In this document: positions 15,760-23,494 of the stretch, piece by piece
How positions within the stretch are numbered: position 1 is the first letter of the stretch
Layout of the letters: every line of letters starts with the position of its first letter
Origin: Bacillota bacterium
GTDB lineage: Bacteria > Bacillota > Clostridia > Acetivibrionales > DTU013
NCBI GenBank assembly: GCA_023399355.1
Contig: JAEWQC010000241.1
Coordinates: 1 to 25,957 of the forward strand
DNA: 25,957 nucleotides
Direction: 5' to 3'
Translations under genes and position numbers: made by a program
Notes under the pieces: model-generated
The model's database searches: none
Told to the model about the DNA's origin: nothing
Seen by the model: only the letters and a program-made list of their open reading frames with translations

Positions 15760-15930
15760 CGTGAAAAATGCTGAATCTCCTGAAAAGGAGTACGGAGGAA
15801 CCATTATAGGGGTTAATCCATCCAGCGGGCATCAGGAAAAGAGGGAAATATTATGTTCCCGATTTACCGGATTTCCAAGGATGGTAGGGTGATCCTATCA
15901 CCCGCACCCGACAGCTAACTTCGGAAGCTA
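15760..15930 (+). promoter_or_regulatory. c-di-AMP riboswitch (ydaO/yuaA leader)
   Basis: The leader contains conserved blocks of the ydaO motif: GCTGAATCT followed by a CTCCT-GAAA-AGGAG hairpin, ACGGAGGAACC (15792-15802), AGGGGTTAATCC (15808-15819), a variable hairpin, the stem GGGTGAT-CCT-ATCACCC, and CCCGACAGCTAACTTCGGAAGC near the 3' end (15907-15928). In this class c-di-AMP binding lowers expression of cell-wall hydrolases and K+ or osmolyte transporters, which fits the SH3b-NlpC/P60 gene directly downstream. No intrinsic terminator separates it from the ATG, so control may be at translation or through an unseen alternative fold. The exact 5' edge is approximate. Confidence 0.88.
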
Positions 15931-15946
15931 AATATAGGAGGGCTCA

Positions 15947-16942
15947 ATGCCAACAGTTAGGAAAACACTTATATCAATCCCCATGATCATTCTGACCATT
16001 CTTCTTTTATCTGTAACAGTTTCCGCCGCATCTGCAAAAACAGGTGTTATTACAGGCGACGTTGTCAATCTCAGGGCAACCCCGGACATTTCCGCAAAAA
16101 TACTTGCACAGATTGAAAAAGGAAAACAAGTGACGGTACTCGGCAGTGAGGACAATTGGTTCAAGGTCAGCTACAATGATGCGACCGGCTGGATCAATGA
16201 TGAGTTTGTCGTCATCCGTGATCAGGTTACATCCTCCGGGACAGTTACAGGCCCGGTCGTCAACGTAAGATCAAAACCGGACATATCCTCCGATGTCCTT
16301 GCGAAGCTGGACAAGGGAGTCAAGGTGGACATATATGAGCGTTCCGGTGATTGGTACCGTATTTTAATAGGAGATGAACGGTTCGGCTGGGTGAACAAGG
16401 AATATTTGTCTGTCAGGGGCGATATAGCCTCAAGAGGACTTACCACTGATGTGGAAGCACCGGTTACAGTGGAAGATGACAATGACGCAAAAGCAGAGGC
16501 AGATGGGAACGAAACCAAGGACTCCGGTTCGTCAGTGGAGAATAACGATAAAGTAAGTGAGCAGAGGCAGGAAATAGTCGCATATGCCAAGAAATTCATT
16601 GGCGTAAAATATGTATATGGAGGTTCGACTCCGAAGGGGTTTGACTGTTCCGGCTTTGTAGGCTACGTTTTCAATCATTTTGGTATTTCGCTCGAAAGAT
16701 CTTCCGGTGATATGGGCAATGGCGGAACCGCAGTTAAAAAGGCGGATCTTCAGCCGGGCGATCTGGTGTTCTTCGACACAAACGGCGGACTTAATGCGAT
16801 CCGGCATGTAGGCATTTATATCGGTAACAACAAGTTCATCCATGCATCCTCCGGCAACCACAGAAGAGTTATGATAAGCAGTCTGAGTGAAAGCTTCTAC
16901 AGCAAAAGCTACATGCGGGCAAGAGATTATCTGAGTAAATAA
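15947..16942 (+). CDS. Secreted SH3b-SH3b-NlpC/P60 peptidoglycan hydrolase
   Basis: A 331-residue exported cell-wall endopeptidase. An N-terminal signal peptide (KTLIS then a long hydrophobic core to about residue 28, ending SAASA) precedes two bacterial SH3 domains at about 33-90 (GDVVNLRATPDISAKILAQI) and 97-157 (GPVVNVRSKPDISSDVLAKL). A Glu/Asp-rich linker of about 45 residues follows, then the NlpC/P60 domain from about 208: catalytic Cys234 in FDCSG, His287 in RHVGIYIG and His299 in FIHAS. Such enzymes cut the gamma-D-Glu-diaminopimelate bond of peptide stems; SH3b domains bind the wall. ATG at 15947 has AGGAGGG. It is preceded by a c-di-AMP riboswitch and followed by a strong terminator, so it is monocistronic. 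Confidence 0.93.
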   Translation: MPTVRKTLISIPMIILTILLLSVTVSAASAKTGVITGDVVNLRATPDISAKILAQIEKGKQVTVLGSEDNWFKVSYNDATGWINDEFVVIRDQVTSSGTVTGPVVNVRSKPDISSDVLAKLDKGVKVDIYERSGDWYRILIGDERFGWVNKEYLSVRGDIASRGLTTDVEAPVTVEDDNDAKAEADGNETKDSGSSVENNDKVSEQRQEIVAYAKKFIGVKYVYGGSTPKGFDCSGFVGYVFNHFGISLERSSGDMGNGGTAVKKADLQPGDLVFFDTNGGLNAIRHVGIYIGNNKFIHASSGNHRRVMISSLSESFYSKSYMRARDYLSK

Positions 16943-17009
16943 ACGGGAATATAGTAACCTATCAGGTAAGATTTTTATAAAGGTTGATATTTTCAGTACC
17001 GAATATATT

Positions 17010-17053
17010 CTGCTTCTTCGTAACTGGTTTGTTGCGCAGAGGCAGTTTTTTTA
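17010..17053 (+). terminator. Rho-independent terminator after the NlpC/P60 gene
   Basis: CTGCTTC (from 17010) pairs with GAGGCAG (to 17045), with an inner stem CGTAAC/GTTGCG, followed at once by TTTTTTT. Confidence 0.85.
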
Positions 17054-17393
17054 TGTCTGCACGGATATTCCGAAACGCAGAAGTGGAGAAAATGTCTCTG
17101 CAACCAAAACATTTTCTTACCCCCTTCGCTACAAAACTAACAGTTTTTTATATTTTAATGTATATGCTATTAAAGAGCCTTTTAGGGACAGCAGGCGCGA
17201 ATCTCTGCATTTCAATGGGGAGATTTGTGGAATATTACCTAAAGTATCTGTGTAGAGCAGTTATATCCTACCCGGCAGTAGTGATGTTCGACATGCCATG
17301 TGTGTACTGGTTTTCCGGGAATCACATGCTCACCATTTCAATGGCGATGCAGGTCTTCCAAATTTATAATTTAATATGTATAAATTCCATATA
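17054..17393. other. Gene-less spacer between the NlpC/P60 terminator and the comEC promoter
   Basis: About 340 bp. One reading frame is open over most of it but begins before the terminator hairpin, has no ribosome site and matches no family I know. No repeat or RNA element recognised. Confidence 0.5.
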
Positions 17394-17422
17394 TTTACAA
17401 TTAAGACATCCTGGTATACAAT
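17394..17422 (+). promoter_or_regulatory. Promoter of comEC
   Basis: TTTACA (17394-17399), 17-bp spacer, TACAAT (17417-17422), ending about 20 bp before the comEC ATG; a short leader. Confidence 0.55.
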
Positions 17423-17443
17423 AAATGCAAAAAGGGCACAGAC

Positions 17444-19816
17444 ATGGATATTTTTTTTGAAAGACCCGTCGTTTCTTTTTGCATCATGATGATCCTTGGA
17501 ATCCTTGGTTCATTTCTGTCGAATTCATTCATTATCGCGGGCTGTTTTTCGGCGCTGATATTATGCTGCTTTTATGTGCTTGGCTTGCTGCGGAAGGGCA
17601 ATTTTTTCATTCCTGTGGGAATGCTTGCTTTCTTTCTGCTGGGTTCAATGGAATTTCTAGTCGCGGACCGGATGCTGAATGGAAGGTTTGAAGCTTTTGA
17701 CGCCAAGGAGGTCATGGTGCTGGGACAGGTTGCTTCAGAACCGGAATTCAAGGGGGAACGCGTCACTTATGTGATCAAGGTAGATTCCTTAAGGCTGGGA
17801 TATTACGGGAAACCGGCAAAAACCGGGGGAAAAATTCTTCTAAGTACGGTGAAAGGTGCGGACGGCACTTTTATGGACTATGGCCGGGAACTTGAATTTG
17901 AGGGCGTACTTACACTTCCAACTGGCGTGAGAAATCCGGGTGGCTTTGATTACCGCAGATATCTCCTGCAAAAAGGTGTTGGAGCGTCTGTATTTGCCTA
18001 CCCGTATACCATTGAGGTCCATGCGGCTAAAAAAGGCGATTTTCTTGTGCAGATGGGCCTGAATATACGCAGGAAGATCATCCATGTGATTGAACATAGT
18101 CTGCCGCCCCAGCAGGCGGGGCTGATGAACGGAATGCTGATCGGCTACAGGGAGGGGCTCTCCGAGGAGGTGCAGGAAGCGTTCAGCAATGCAGGCTTAA
18201 CTCATATTATGGCGGTCAGTGGTGCAAATGTAGCCTTCCTGATCCTGCCGCTGGCTTTTTTGCTGAAACGGCTGAAGGTGCGCAGAATTGCAGCCAACCT
18301 GTTTATCATAGCGTTCCTTATCTTGTTTGTTTTTGTTACAGGTTTTGAACCGTCGGTGCTCCGTGCGGTCGTTATGGCTATCATACTTCTGGCTGCTGCA
18401 ATATTATACCGGGAGCCTGACACCTATGCCGCCATCGCCTTCTCCTGCATGATCCTTCTTGCGGCAAATCCGTGCATGCTCTTCAATATTGGGTTTCAGC
18501 TCTCTTATACGGCTACACTGTCAATTGTCATGCTTTATAAGAATATAAAGAAACTGATCAGCAGACGGTTTATGCCCGAATGGATCGCGGAAGTTCTTGC
18601 AGCTACGGTTGCAGCCCAGTTGGGCGTACTTCCGATTACACTGCTATGCTTCAACAAAGTCTCAATCATCGCCATCATTCCCAATCTGCTTGCCGTACCC
18701 ATGCTTGAGCTGATAACCATTCTTGGCACGCTCATGGCATTACTGGGACAGCTCAGCCTCTTCCTGTCCCAGATTATCGGGTATCTGAGCTGTATTTTTC
18801 TAAGTGCGGTGCTTTTAATCACAAAGTTGGCTTCCAGCGTCCCCTTCGCTGTGCTTAAGACGGTCACACCGCCGATCATTCTGGCGGCAGCTTATTATAT
18901 TTCCGTATGGTTCCTGCTTTGGTACAAGCCTCTGAAAAACATCCCGCTCAAGCCAAGGCATGCAGCTATTGCATTGTCCTTTGCTGCGGTCTTTTTCCTC
19001 TCGTCTGCTCTTGTGCCGCACACCCTTGAAGTAGTTTTTCTCGATGTAGGGGAAGGAGATTCGGCTTTCATAAGAACTGCAGCTGGAAAAAGCGTGCTGA
19101 TTGACGGCGGAGGAAGTGCGGATCCGAGGCATGCTTCAAGTGTCGGCAAATCAGTAGTGGTACCCTTTCTGCTCGACAACGGTGTCATCCGTCTGGATGC
19201 CGTAATTGCGACTCACCCGCATTCTGACCATACGCAAGGTCTGCAGGATGTTCTGGAGCAAATGAAGGTAGATAGGCTGATCCTCCCTTCCATCAGCGAT
19301 GAAGAAGGGTTCACAGCCTTGATCGACGCAGCCGGGAGAAGCGGGACACCTGTTTCGAGATGTGGATACGGGGATATTGTGAAAATTGATAAGAAGACCT
19401 GGTTTGATGTGCTGAGTCCTGAAAAAGGTTTTTTAGTTGATCCGGACTCTTTAAATGACACCTCACTCGTGTTAAAATTGGTATATGATCAAATGGACAT
19501 CCTTTTCACAGGGGATGCCGAGTGTGTCACGGAAGAGGGTTTGATTGCAAAAGGCGCATCATTGGATGCGGATGTTATAAAAATTGCTCATCACGGTTCA
19601 AAGACATCCACAACTGCAGCCTGGCTCGGGAAGGTTCATCCGAAGGCGGCGGTTATCAGCGTAGGCAGGAATAATTTCGGGCATCCGTCACAGAGCACGC
19701 TTGATCTGCTCAAACAGATGGGAATCAGCTGTTTCAGGACGGATGAGTGTGGAGCGGTGGTTTTAAACAGTGACGGAAAAACAATCAGACTCAAAAGAAC
19801 CGTTTCAGAAAGGTAA
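17444..19816 (+). CDS. comEC: ComEC/Rec2 DNA uptake channel protein
   Basis: A 790-residue membrane protein forming the channel for single-stranded DNA entry in competence. Architecture is complete: N-terminal helices and DUF4131 (about 1-200), the Competence domain with GLTHIMAVSGANVAFL at about 251-266 and several membrane helices to about 505, then a C-terminal metallo-beta-lactamase-like domain starting VVFLDVGEGDSAFI (about 530). Its metal motif is THPHSDH (590-596), followed by FTGDAE (688-693) and KIAHHGSKTST (from about 713), so the putative nuclease site is intact. The ribosome site (AAAAGGG) is modest. It precedes holA by only 9 bp, a common Firmicute arrangement; many clostridia keep comEC without demonstrated natural transformation. 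Confidence 0.95.
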   Translation: MDIFFERPVVSFCIMMILGILGSFLSNSFIIAGCFSALILCCFYVLGLLRKGNFFIPVGMLAFFLLGSMEFLVADRMLNGRFEAFDAKEVMVLGQVASEPEFKGERVTYVIKVDSLRLGYYGKPAKTGGKILLSTVKGADGTFMDYGRELEFEGVLTLPTGVRNPGGFDYRRYLLQKGVGASVFAYPYTIEVHAAKKGDFLVQMGLNIRRKIIHVIEHSLPPQQAGLMNGMLIGYREGLSEEVQEAFSNAGLTHIMAVSGANVAFLILPLAFLLKRLKVRRIAANLFIIAFLILFVFVTGFEPSVLRAVVMAIILLAAAILYREPDTYAAIAFSCMILLAANPCMLFNIGFQLSYTATLSIVMLYKNIKKLISRRFMPEWIAEVLAATVAAQLGVLPITLLCFNKVSIIAIIPNLLAVPMLELITILGTLMALLGQLSLFLSQIIGYLSCIFLSAVLLITKLASSVPFAVLKTVTPPIILAAAYYISVWFLLWYKPLKNIPLKPRHAAIALSFAAVFFLSSALVPHTLEVVFLDVGEGDSAFIRTAAGKSVLIDGGGSADPRHASSVGKSVVVPFLLDNGVIRLDAVIATHPHSDHTQGLQDVLEQMKVDRLILPSISDEEGFTALIDAAGRSGTPVSRCGYGDIVKIDKKTWFDVLSPEKGFLVDPDSLNDTSLVLKLVYDQMDILFTGDAECVTEEGLIAKGASLDADVIKIAHHGSKTSTTAAWLGKVHPKAAVISVGRNNFGHPSQSTLDLLKQMGISCFRTDECGAVVLNSDGKTIRLKRTVSER

Positions 19817-19825
19817 TTAATTCAA

Positions 19826-20845
19826 ATGAGCGAGGATCTGCTGAAGAAAGCGATTAAAAATAACGAAATAGGCAGCCTGTACCTTTTTTACGGACAGGAA
19901 GAATATCTTAAAAGAAACTATACCGGTTATATAGAAACGAAGCTGCTATCGGATGAATTGAAGCTGCTGAACAAGATCGTACTGGAAGGGAAGACTTCAC
20001 CGTCGGCGATTATTGATAATTGTGAGACGCTGCCGGTGTTTTCAGAACGAAAAATCGTTGTGGCTAAGAACTCCGGACTGTTTAAAGGTGCGAAGAAGGA
20101 GGACAAGTCAGGCAGGAAGGCAAAGACGGAGGATGCTTTGGCTGCTTTCCTGCAAAATGTGCCGCCGCATGTTTGTCTGATTTTCATTGAGGCGGAAATT
20201 GATAAAAGGATCAAATATGTAGATTTGATTAAAAAGAATGGCTTGATCGTTGAGTTCAACTACAGGAAACCCGAGGAAATGGTGTCCTGGATCATGAAGA
20301 AAATGAGGGGCCAGGGCTTTGAAATCGATACGGATACGGCCTCAAAACTGGCGGAATACTGTGAGCAGGGGATGGATGACGTCTCCAACGAGATTGATAA
20401 ATTGTTTGCTTATGCCGGCATCAGGAACAGGATAACTTCAGCAGATATAGAGAAGGTCTGTACGAAATCCGTTAAAAGCAGGGTATTCGACCTTACCGAC
20501 GCGATTGCTGCAAAGCAGTGTGCCAAAGCATTGACCCTGTTGAACGATATGGTTGTCCTGAAAGAACCGATGCCCAAGGTCATGTATATGATCGCAAGAC
20601 AGTTCAGACAGCTCCTCCAGGTGAAGCTGCTGAGCAATGAAGGAGCCGGCCAGTCCGAAATAACCACTCGTCTGGGACTGTCACCATATATAGCGGGAAA
20701 GATCCTCAGGCAGGCACGAAGCTTTTCTCTGGAAAAGCTGGAATCCGCTATTACGACAGGACTTGAACTCGATTTGGCGATAAAAACCGGCAAATTGGAA
20801 GACAAGGCGGCTGTGGAGCTGATGATTACAGGGATGTCTACATAA
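19826..20845 (+). CDS. holA: DNA polymerase III delta subunit
   Basis: A 339-residue clamp-loader subunit that opens the sliding clamp as part of the replication machinery. The beginning IGSLYLFYGQEEYLKRNYTG at about 15-34 and VFDLTDAIAAKQCAKALTLL in the middle are typical of HolA, as is the C-terminal region with LELDLAIKTGKLEDKAAVELM. As in all delta subunits, there is no working Walker motif. ATG at 19826 follows an AAAGG ribosome site and is 9 bp after comEC, so they are co-transcribed. The gene ends at a hairpin shared with the convergent rpsT. Order comEC-holA-rpsT is widely conserved in Firmicutes. Confidence 0.93.
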   Translation: MSEDLLKKAIKNNEIGSLYLFYGQEEYLKRNYTGYIETKLLSDELKLLNKIVLEGKTSPSAIIDNCETLPVFSERKIVVAKNSGLFKGAKKEDKSGRKAKTEDALAAFLQNVPPHVCLIFIEAEIDKRIKYVDLIKKNGLIVEFNYRKPEEMVSWIMKKMRGQGFEIDTDTASKLAEYCEQGMDDVSNEIDKLFAYAGIRNRITSADIEKVCTKSVKSRVFDLTDAIAAKQCAKALTLLNDMVVLKEPMPKVMYMIARQFRQLLQVKLLSNEGAGQSEITTRLGLSPYIAGKILRQARSFSLEKLESAITTGLELDLAIKTGKLEDKAAVELMITGMST

Positions 20846-20905
20846 AACAAAAAGCCTTGTTGCTCATTGGCCGAAAGCCGGACTAAATGAGCACGAAGCT
20901 TTTGT
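20846..20905. terminator. Bidirectional terminator between holA and rpsT
   Basis: A long imperfect stem: ACAAAAAGCCTTG..TGCTCATT pairs with AATGAGCA..GAAGCTTTTGT around a GGCCGAAAGCC apical hairpin. T-rich ends occur on both strands (GGCTTTTTGTTTT on the minus). Confidence 0.8.
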
Positions 20906-20929
20906 ATGTCTTAAACTCTAAGTAATTTC

Positions 20930-21190
20930 TTATTTCGAAGCGTTGAGAGCCTTAGCCAGCCTTGATTTTCTTCTCGCAGCGGTGTTTTTATGAAGTATGT
21001 TTTTGGCAGCAGCCTTATCAATTGAACTTGCGGTATCGCTTAATACCGTTGCAGCTGAAGCATCCTTACTCTGGATGGTTTCATTGCATTTCTTTATAGC
21101 AGTCTTGAGAGCCGACTTCTTTATGGTGTTCTGTAAAGTCTTTGTCTTAGTGACTTCCACTCTTTTAATAGCAGATTTAATGTTTGGCAA
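20930..21190 (-). CDS. rpsT: 30S ribosomal protein S20
   Basis: The 86-residue S20 protein, which binds 16S rRNA near the base of the small subunit. It begins PNIKSAIKRVEVTKTKTLQN after the initiator and ends RRKSRLAKALNASK, both typical. The start is TTG at 21188-21190, with AGGAGGTGAAAGG just upstream; an in-frame ATG lies further upstream but would add 18 residues absent from S20 proteins. Escherichia coli rpsT also starts with UUG, where the weak start is part of autoregulation (established there, inferred here). It has its own promoter about 45-73 bp upstream and is transcribed against holA. Confidence 0.95.
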   Translation of the reverse strand: MPNIKSAIKRVEVTKTKTLQNTIKKSALKTAIKKCNETIQSKDASAATVLSDTASSIDKAAAKNILHKNTAARRKSRLAKALNASK

Positions 21191-21234
21191 ACCTTTCACC
21201 TCCTGCGATGTTATTTGCTTTATTGACACCAGAT

Positions 21235-21263
21235 ATTCTACCATGAAAAATTTGAAAAAGCAA
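21235..21263 (-). promoter_or_regulatory. Promoter of rpsT
   Basis: On the minus strand, TTGCTT (21263-21258), 17-bp spacer and TAGAAT (21240-21235), with an extended-10 TGG. It gives a leader of about 38 nt before the TTG start. Confidence 0.7.
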
Positions 21264-21378
21264 GGGTATTGCGATAATTGGAGAGTAAATTACTGAAATT
21301 ACTGAAATACTGAAAGGAATGATTTAAAGTTCATCAGCTTGGAAAAACTAACAGTATTGAATTGAAAGGATTGATAAA

Positions 21379-22380
21379 ATGGCTGGAATCAATAATACCA
21401 GGACGGATTTGACGCTGGAAGCCCATGAACTGCTTCGTGAAAAGGCAGTCAGGGAGAAAAGCGAAGAAAAAGGGATACCGGGAGTGGAACTCGAAAACGC
21501 CGGTGATGATGAGATCAAAATAACCAGGGTAAGGGTTACTTCTCCAACAGGCGAAGCAGCAATCGGAAAGCCGATGGGGAATTATATCACGCTTGAGGTA
21601 CCGGGACTCAGGGACAATGACCAGGAACTTTATGAAAATACCTGTAAGGCTCTGGCAAAGGAACTTGTCGGGATACTCAAACTTAATGAGAAAACCATGA
21701 CCCTTGTGGTAGGTCTCGGCAACTGGAATGTAACGCCGGATGCATTAGGTCCGAAGGTGGTTTCGAGCATGATGGTCACCAGACATCTGCTGGAATATCT
21801 GCCCGAACAGGTGGACCAGGGCGTCCGCCCTGTGTGTGCTGTTGCACCCGGAGTGCTGGGTATTACCGGGATTGAGACCGGAGAGATCATAAAGGGGATT
21901 GTGGAGAGAATAAAACCCGATTATATCATCGCAATTGATGCACTTGCTTCGAGAAAGATGGAAAGGGTCAATACGACGATCCAGATTGCCGATACAGGAA
22001 TTGCACCCGGCTCAGGGGTGGGCAACAAGCGGATGGAACTGTCCTATGAAACGCTGGGGATCCCCGTTATTGCAATAGGTGTGCCGACAGTCGTAGATGC
22101 TGCGACAATGGCCAACGATACGATCGACCTTGTTTTGGACAACATGATTGAACAAGCGCCTCAGGGTACGGAGTTTTACAATATGATGAAGGGCATCAAC
22201 CGGGAAGAGAAGTACAGCATGATTCAGGAGGTTCTGCAGCCTTATGTAGGGAATCTGATCGTAACTCCCAAGGAGATCGACGAGGTGGTCAGAAAGATTG
22301 CCAAAGTGATTGCCAACGGGCTGAATATTGCGTTGCATCAGGGGATCACGCTGAATGATGTGAACCGGTATGTGAATTAA
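21379..22380 (+). CDS. gpr: Germination protease GPR (spore protease)
   Basis: A 333-residue endopeptidase that degrades small acid-soluble spore proteins during germination. It is made as an inactive zymogen in the forespore. N-terminal RTDLTLEAHE (about 7-16) corresponds to the propeptide processing region of Bacillus GPR. Further conserved stretches are LVVGLGNWNVTPDALGPKVV, APGVLGITGIETGEIIKGIV, IIAIDALASRKMERVNTTIQ and PGSGVGNKR (each within the central 110-225), plus the C-terminal NLIVTPKEIDEVV. The ribosome site AAAGGA lies 8 bp before the ATG. A sigma-F/G promoter could not be picked out with confidence. In many relatives spoIIP follows gpr; here accessory DNA begins instead. Confidence 0.95.
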   Translation: MAGINNTRTDLTLEAHELLREKAVREKSEEKGIPGVELENAGDDEIKITRVRVTSPTGEAAIGKPMGNYITLEVPGLRDNDQELYENTCKALAKELVGILKLNEKTMTLVVGLGNWNVTPDALGPKVVSSMMVTRHLLEYLPEQVDQGVRPVCAVAPGVLGITGIETGEIIKGIVERIKPDYIIAIDALASRKMERVNTTIQIADTGIAPGSGVGNKRMELSYETLGIPVIAIGVPTVVDAATMANDTIDLVLDNMIEQAPQGTEFYNMMKGINREEKYSMIQEVLQPYVGNLIVTPKEIDEVVRKIAKVIANGLNIALHQGITLNDVNRYVN

Positions 22381-23106
22381 AGGTGGGGGGGTGCGGTATT
22401 TCGCCCCATACGTCTATTACATTATGCAAACCTCGTGAGTAAAGAAAAGGGGGGCAATTTTTAGGATTCCGGCTCAAGTGCGCAAGGTACTTGCTGGTAA
22501 AGCAGAGTTGCTATCGGAACGCAAAAGCCGCAGCCGGAACTGTAAACGGCTCATGAAATGGCCTGTTTATGTTCGGCAGGCGGAAGTGAACCAAGGGGGC
22601 ACGGGCGGCGCATGAATCCGAGTTGCGCAATCATGCCAGCTGTCGGATGCTGGGTCGGGGCACAGGCTATCAGGACAATCAGGCATCCACTGCGCTACTT
22701 CCGGTGAATTGGCAAGCCGGGCAAACCGCAATGTTCAAGGTTCTCAGGATACAGGCTGGCTATGGCTTGCGGCGGTTCGCTTGCAGTGCAGCCACGCAAC
22801 AACAGAGATTTTACAAGATGATTTTCAATGAACGACCACGCAGGGGACGAATTTCAATGTCGCAGGATTGCTTCCGGCTCGCTCACTTGCCACAACCGGC
22901 GCAGGGGAACCAGCCCGGCAGGCCGCATCATTCCAGTTAGTCAGGATGCTTGCCTGGATGGGCGGTTCCTGCGCCTGCTCACTTACGGAGACACTCGCCG
23001 GAGCAGCACGTGCCGGGGCAGTATCACGGGCGACACGGATGCGACGGGCGCTGCGGAGGAAAGGCAGCGGGGATCACTTTTTAGGAAAAAGAAAGAGGTC
23101 GGTTAA
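22381..23106 (+). other. GC-rich, structured, gene-less block (possible group II intron-like or other large RNA)
   Basis: About 700 bp with base composition clearly more GC-rich than the flanking DNA and no credible protein. Short overlapping frames lack ribosome sites and known domains. From 22478 the sequence starts GTGCG, then shows the hairpins GCAAG-GTA-CTTGC (22482-22494) and AGCA-GAGT-TGCT, a GCAAAAGC unit, and a long compound hairpin 22534-22576 (CCGGAAC...GTTCGG enclosing GTAAAC/GTTTAT and GGC-CAT/ATGGCC). The segment GCAAAAGCCGCAGCCGGAAC resembles GCGAAAGCTGATACGGGAAC of group II intron domain I. Downstream, GGATGC/GCATCC pairs and several degenerate direct repeats occur, such as GGCGGTTC twice and GCTCACTTGCC / GCTCACTTACG. 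No domain V or reverse transcriptase was found. Strand is inferred. Confidence 0.4.
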
Positions 23107-23131
23107 TCTGGACAACCGCCCTCAGTTAACT

Positions 23132-23186
23132 TTCAGAATTTTTGATGGGTTAATTTGAGTACTTCATACTTAAAAAACATTCTGAA
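23132..23186. repeat. 8-bp perfect inverted repeat
   Basis: TTCAGAAT (23132-23139) and ATTCTGAA (23179-23186) flank 39 bp of AT-rich DNA between the GC-rich block and the immunity-like gene. Could be a transcript end for the minus-strand pair or an element border; no T-run next to it. Confidence 0.4.
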
Positions 23187-23241
23187 TTTATTTACATACT
23201 TTCTTTGTGAATAAATTTAATGATGTGGAAATGTGCCAATA

Positions 23242-23481
23242 TTATTCTTTTTCAAGAATATAAGTTTTCGAAAGATTCCCTTCATTATCAAATACGTATA
23301 TCCTCTCACATACTGGACACCTCCAAACATCTTTCTTTGGAAGAGGAATATCACCAACACTAATAATTTTTATCCCGTACAATGCAAACCATTCCTCATC
23401 TGAATAAACTCGTAATTGCACATTATTTGGGCACAAATTATTCTTCAGACTATTCCCACATTTGCATAAAAAACTAGCCAT
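23242..23481 (-). CDS. Small zinc-ribbon protein, possible immunity protein
   Basis: A 79-residue protein with two metal-binding pairs: CKCG near the N-terminus (Cys7, Cys9) and CPVC in WRCPVCERIYVFDNEG towards the C-terminus, with another Cys at 17. The pattern suggests a zinc ribbon with a central acidic, aromatic segment. I do not recognise a named family. AAAGGAGGG gives 7 bp to the ATG at 23481, and that ribosome site overlaps the stop of the upstream toxin-like gene (13 bp between the genes), so the two are translated together. Small size, acidic tail and position directly after a putative nuclease fit an immunity protein. AT-rich like its partner, unlike the chromosomal backbone. Confidence 0.7.
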   Translation of the reverse strand: MASFLCKCGNSLKNNLCPNNVQLRVYSDEEWFALYGIKIISVGDIPLPKKDVWRCPVCERIYVFDNEGNLSKTYILEKE

Positions 23482-23494
23482 TATTTACCCTCCT

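Noticed and set aside
16984..17424. 146-codon plus-strand frame before comEC
   Set aside because: It runs straight through a strong terminator, has no ribosome site or known domain, and contains the comEC promoter region at its end.
22700..23060. Diversity-generating retroelement template/variable repeats
   Set aside because: Repeats around GGCGGTTC are too diverged, differences are not confined to adenines, and no reverse transcriptase is present.
22478..23106. Complete group II intron
   Set aside because: No domain V hairpin and no reverse transcriptase could be found, so only an intron-like 5' end is claimed, with low confidence.
22623..23158. Three overlapping plus-strand frames in the GC-rich block
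   Set aside because: High GC opens frames by chance; compositions are odd, no ribosome sites, no recognised domains, and hairpins explain the sequence better.
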